Below, piece by piece: positions 60,731 to 64,000 of a stretch of DNA of 64,000 nucleotides. Below the pieces are notes generated by a model that was given only the letters and a program-made list of their open reading frames with translations, was not told the origin of the DNA and did no database searches. The stretch is from assembly GCA_013399695.1 (NCBI GenBank), contig VXAU01000971.1, positions 637,563 through 701,562 on the forward strand, written 5' to 3'. The DNA is from Formicarius rufipectus. Taxonomy: Eukaryota; Chordata; Aves; Passeriformes; Formicariidae. Both the position numbers and the translations under genes were made by a program. Position 1 is the stretch's first letter. The number at the start of each line of letters is the position of its first letter.

Positions 60731-63700
60731 ACATAATACCTATTTTACAGGTATTAAATAAAGACTGATTCTGGTGTTTTGAATGGACTTCAAATTTGAA
60801 GTACAGAACCTGTAACACAGGAAAATTGAAAGAAATTTATTCTTATTGGAATTGTTTTCATGTTAGCAAACACGGTATCTTAACCTGAGAATTCAGGCAT
60901 GCTTTCATGGTTTCCCAGTCTTGGAAGAACCTGTAGATGGTATGATCTTACCCATTAGACATTCATCTTGCACTCCCTGTGAATTTACATTTCAGTCTGA
61001 GTTTGCTATCAGAATTCAGTGTTACTAATGATTTGCTGCTGCCTCTAATTTCTTTCAGTGAGGTCTGAGGCATTGTACCCACATGTCTATCAGTAGTGGC
61101 TTCCTTAAAGAGCTGGAGCTGTAGAGGGAGTTGACTTCCTCAAGGAGTCTTGCTGTTTCTGAGTAACCTCTGTGACAAAGCTAATGCCTAAGAGCAATCC
61201 AGCAAGGTCTGTGCTGTTACTCATTAAAATGAGCTAGAAGAATGCAGCCACCTTTTTGGGAATCAGAGATGAGGCTGCAGTAGCTCTGTTTGCAATACTG
61301 GAGTCCTACCAGAGAACTTTTTATGCATCATTCCCTTCTGGATCAACTATTCTCAGATTAGAGTTTATGGAGTCAATAATGCTGCTTTGTAATTAATTTT
61401 AGGTTGTGTGCCTCTATGTGCCTCTGTGTGTAAGTCCGTATGTGTGTGTGTTGTTTCAGTGTTTGTGCCTTGCAAATTGCACTGTGCAATATAGACCAAT
61501 TTCTACTTTGCATATTCCCACAAAACATTTTTTGGAGAATGTGAAAACCATAGTGACAATGGTGATAAAAAAGAACCTAATTAAGATTTATGGTGAACAA
61601 AACAGAGTGGCTAAGGTTTTGCTGTAATATGAATCAATGAGATTCCTACTGAAAAGAAAATACTACTCTGAGATCCATCCTGCTAGGAAGCTCATACTGG
61701 CTTTCCAATCTAAATCCTTTGGTGAATGAGCCACAGTGTGTATTTTGTACATGGTACAGAGTAATACATTCTCAACTCCCAGATGTCTTCTTCAATGAGG
61801 ATTTAGAAACTCCTGCAACGTGGAGGTGAAACATGATGATGGCTCCAGGAGGAAAGGGACACTTGGAGTGGGAGAAAATAAGGTAAGGAACTTAATGGCA
61901 GAAGTGAGAACTCTGAAAGCCACAACACGTATACTTTTTTCAGTCACGCTGAAGTACTCCAAATAGACAACTATGGACATTATGCAGAGAGTGTGATTTA
62001 CTCTTGAAAAAGTAGAGTGAATCTCAGAGGAACCCATGTGAAAGAACAGCTATTAAACTCAAACACAGGAGATAGAACACATCGATAGTCTATCAAATGG
62101 CAACATGCAGTTAAGTCTGAACTCTTGAACAAATAAAGTGTTAGAGTAGGTTACCACAGAAGGCAATGAATATGCTGAAAAACAATCTGGGGAAATGTCT
62201 TAATGAATGAGCAAAGCATGTGGAAGAATAAGAAAAATAAGACTAAACCAAAAATTTGAAGGGAGAGCTAAGAGGGACTGTGTCTGTACTGAGGGACTAG
62301 GAATGAGTCCCAGCACTGAGGTCACTTTGGCTGCATCCCACATTCCTGTCAGGGTAAGATTTAAGTGCATGTCAGTCCCCTCCAGCACTCTCTCATGTGA
62401 GGGAAGACCTGGTATGCAGTCAAGGATACACAAAGAAGAGTCAAAAGGAAAAGGAGAGCTGAGGTGTGGGACTGCCTGCTCTGCAGCCTTGACCTGATAG
62501 AATGGCATTTGAGATAAATGCTGGTAACTTTCTGCAAATTGATTCACTTTATGGAAACCTCAATGTCTCCAACAGCTGGAGCTGTTAACTGAGCTATTAT
62601 TAGCAAGGTATCAATAAAGGAGTCATATGCTGATGGCTATCTTGATTAAAACCTTTCCATTGTATACTAATTGCATTTATTACAGATATGTGAATTTTAT
62701 GTATTGACTGGGCTTGTAAATTTAACCAACTGACAATGGTCTTGACAAATAAGATGAAGCAAATATGAAAACCTTATAGTTTTGGGATAATCCTTAAAGT
62801 ACGACTGGTCAGGGCAATATATTTTTAAAAATGACCAAAATTATGTTAACACAGAATATGCAATATCCAATACCACAGAAATACGTAAGTTTAATGAACA
62901 GAATTGGGTGTTCTAATATCTCTTGCATTCAATCCTGTATGGTTTTGGCCTCAAACAATTTGTCTTTTCAAAGATTTTGAATTAATTGTTCAAAATTGGT
63001 CTGTTCAGAAATACTTGAACTGGTTCTTTATTACATCATAGTTTTGGTGCTGGATGGTATCTGTCAAATTACTTGTGACACATTCCTGCTCTAAGTAGCA
63101 TTTTACATAGTAAACTCAGTAGAGTACATCTTAGTCCTGTACAAAGAAAAGCATCCAGCTGCCTGATTCCAGCTGGGACTGTAACATTACACCAGTTCTG
63201 TGAAAGATTAGAGTACTGTTTTTTAAATAAGTGATTTAAGAATAATGATTGCATACTTCAGTAAAGTTACTCAATATGGAGTCATGACTCTCTCTGCAGG
63301 TGAAAACTAATGGTATGTTGAGTTTCTGTTCTGCATATTGCAACAAATACAATTCCTATAGAGATTCTTGCTGTTTAAATTCTGATTTTGAATAGTCGGT
63401 GAAAATTGTGAATTTCTGTCCACAGATCTTTTGTGCTGCAGCAATTTCTTTACAGCAAAAACAACAACATGATGCAAAATACACTGCAGTTACTGGCAAC
63501 TAAGATTAACAGCTCAGGTGTCAATTGCACTGCTGAGACATTTTCACTTGGAGCTTGGCTGAATGCCTCAGCTCATTTCAGAAAACCCTCTTCAACAGTA
63601 ACATTCAGATTGTAACAGCTTTCACCTTCCATCCATCTGGTTGAGATGAGGAATAAGCTATCAGGATGGTAAAAACCCCCAAACTTTAATAAAGAACATT

Positions 63701-64000
63701 TCAGATCCTCTAACCTCTTTGGCCCAATAAGGGCCTCTTGCCAGATGAGTGAGGAAATACCTGGTATGCACAGCCTGCTCACCATGTTATCAAAAAAGAT
63801 GTATTTTCTCACATGATCATTTTGCCATCCAACCACTGCGTCTCTGTTGTAAGGAAGCCTGTTCTCAGATACACCAGATGGAAATAATGCTGGAGAACAC
63901 TCAAAAGAAGCTGTGCATTGAATAAAATGGGGAAATGCTTCAATGGGCATGCTCTAGACAGCCCTATGTGAACGTTGTGCAGCTGTGAAAGTTGCTGGCA
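60731..64000. other. Intergenic or intronic to the window end, nothing recognised
   Basis: About 3.3 kb with no recognised gene or transposon. A short GT-rich run lies at 61436-61453. Open frames of 96-125 codons at 62200-62547 (both strands) and 63573-63950 (minus) have no domain I recognise; the last continues almost to the window edge but ends within it. Confidence 0.5.

Noticed and set aside
62100..62190. A possible further CR1 fragment (AGGTTACCACAGAAGGCAATG)
   Set aside because: Only a short resemblance to the CAGGTTGCCCAGGGAGGT block, with no ordered neighbouring blocks.

Overview
The window looks like non-coding nuclear DNA from a bird, probably a songbird or other passerine. It is AT-rich and CpG-poor, and no open frame longer than 163 codons occurs; I recognise none of them as a host gene. 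The evidence for a bird is the repeat content: several 3' ends of CR1 LINEs in both orientations, one avian ERVL-type solo LTR, and one short SINE with a tRNA-Ile-like head and a CR1-type tail, the architecture of the finch family TguSINE1. One ambiguous base (N at 5187) points to draft assembly sequence. I see no promoter, CpG island, tRNA gene, rRNA, CRISPR array or bacterial-type operon.

Layout: TguSINE1-like SINE near the left end (188-321). A 690 bp CR1 tail follows on the + strand at 3390-4081, with a damaged ORF2 C-terminus. Two minus-strand CR1 pieces at 6588-6664 and about 7605-7800 fit as one element split by about 0.9 kb of foreign sequence. Two long T/G-rich tracts lie at 11.4 and 12.3 kb. 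A CR1-X-like tail is at 19.9-20.1 kb and a minus-strand CR1 at 22.74-23.09 kb. Traces of ancient MIR/CORE-type SINEs appear at 36.2, 38.9 and 48.1 kb, a second CR1-X-like tail at 41.4 kb (minus), and a perfect (GAAA)n microsatellite of about 39 units at 47593-47750. The solo LTR is at 52145-52623, two more T/G tracts are at 57.1 and 59.7 kb, and a last CR1 tail is at 60.6 kb (minus).

Between these lie long stretches with nothing recognisable, consistent with an intergenic region or a very long intron. A few short sequences there merit a check for conservation or structure: two perfect or near-perfect hairpins, a palindrome cluster, near-identical octamer-bearing 21-mers 17 kb apart, and one splice-site-bracketed candidate exon. 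I found no convincing previously undescribed gene system. The most interesting signals are the SINE/LINE shared tail, the nested CR1, the long pure tetranucleotide array and the strand-biased T/G tracts.
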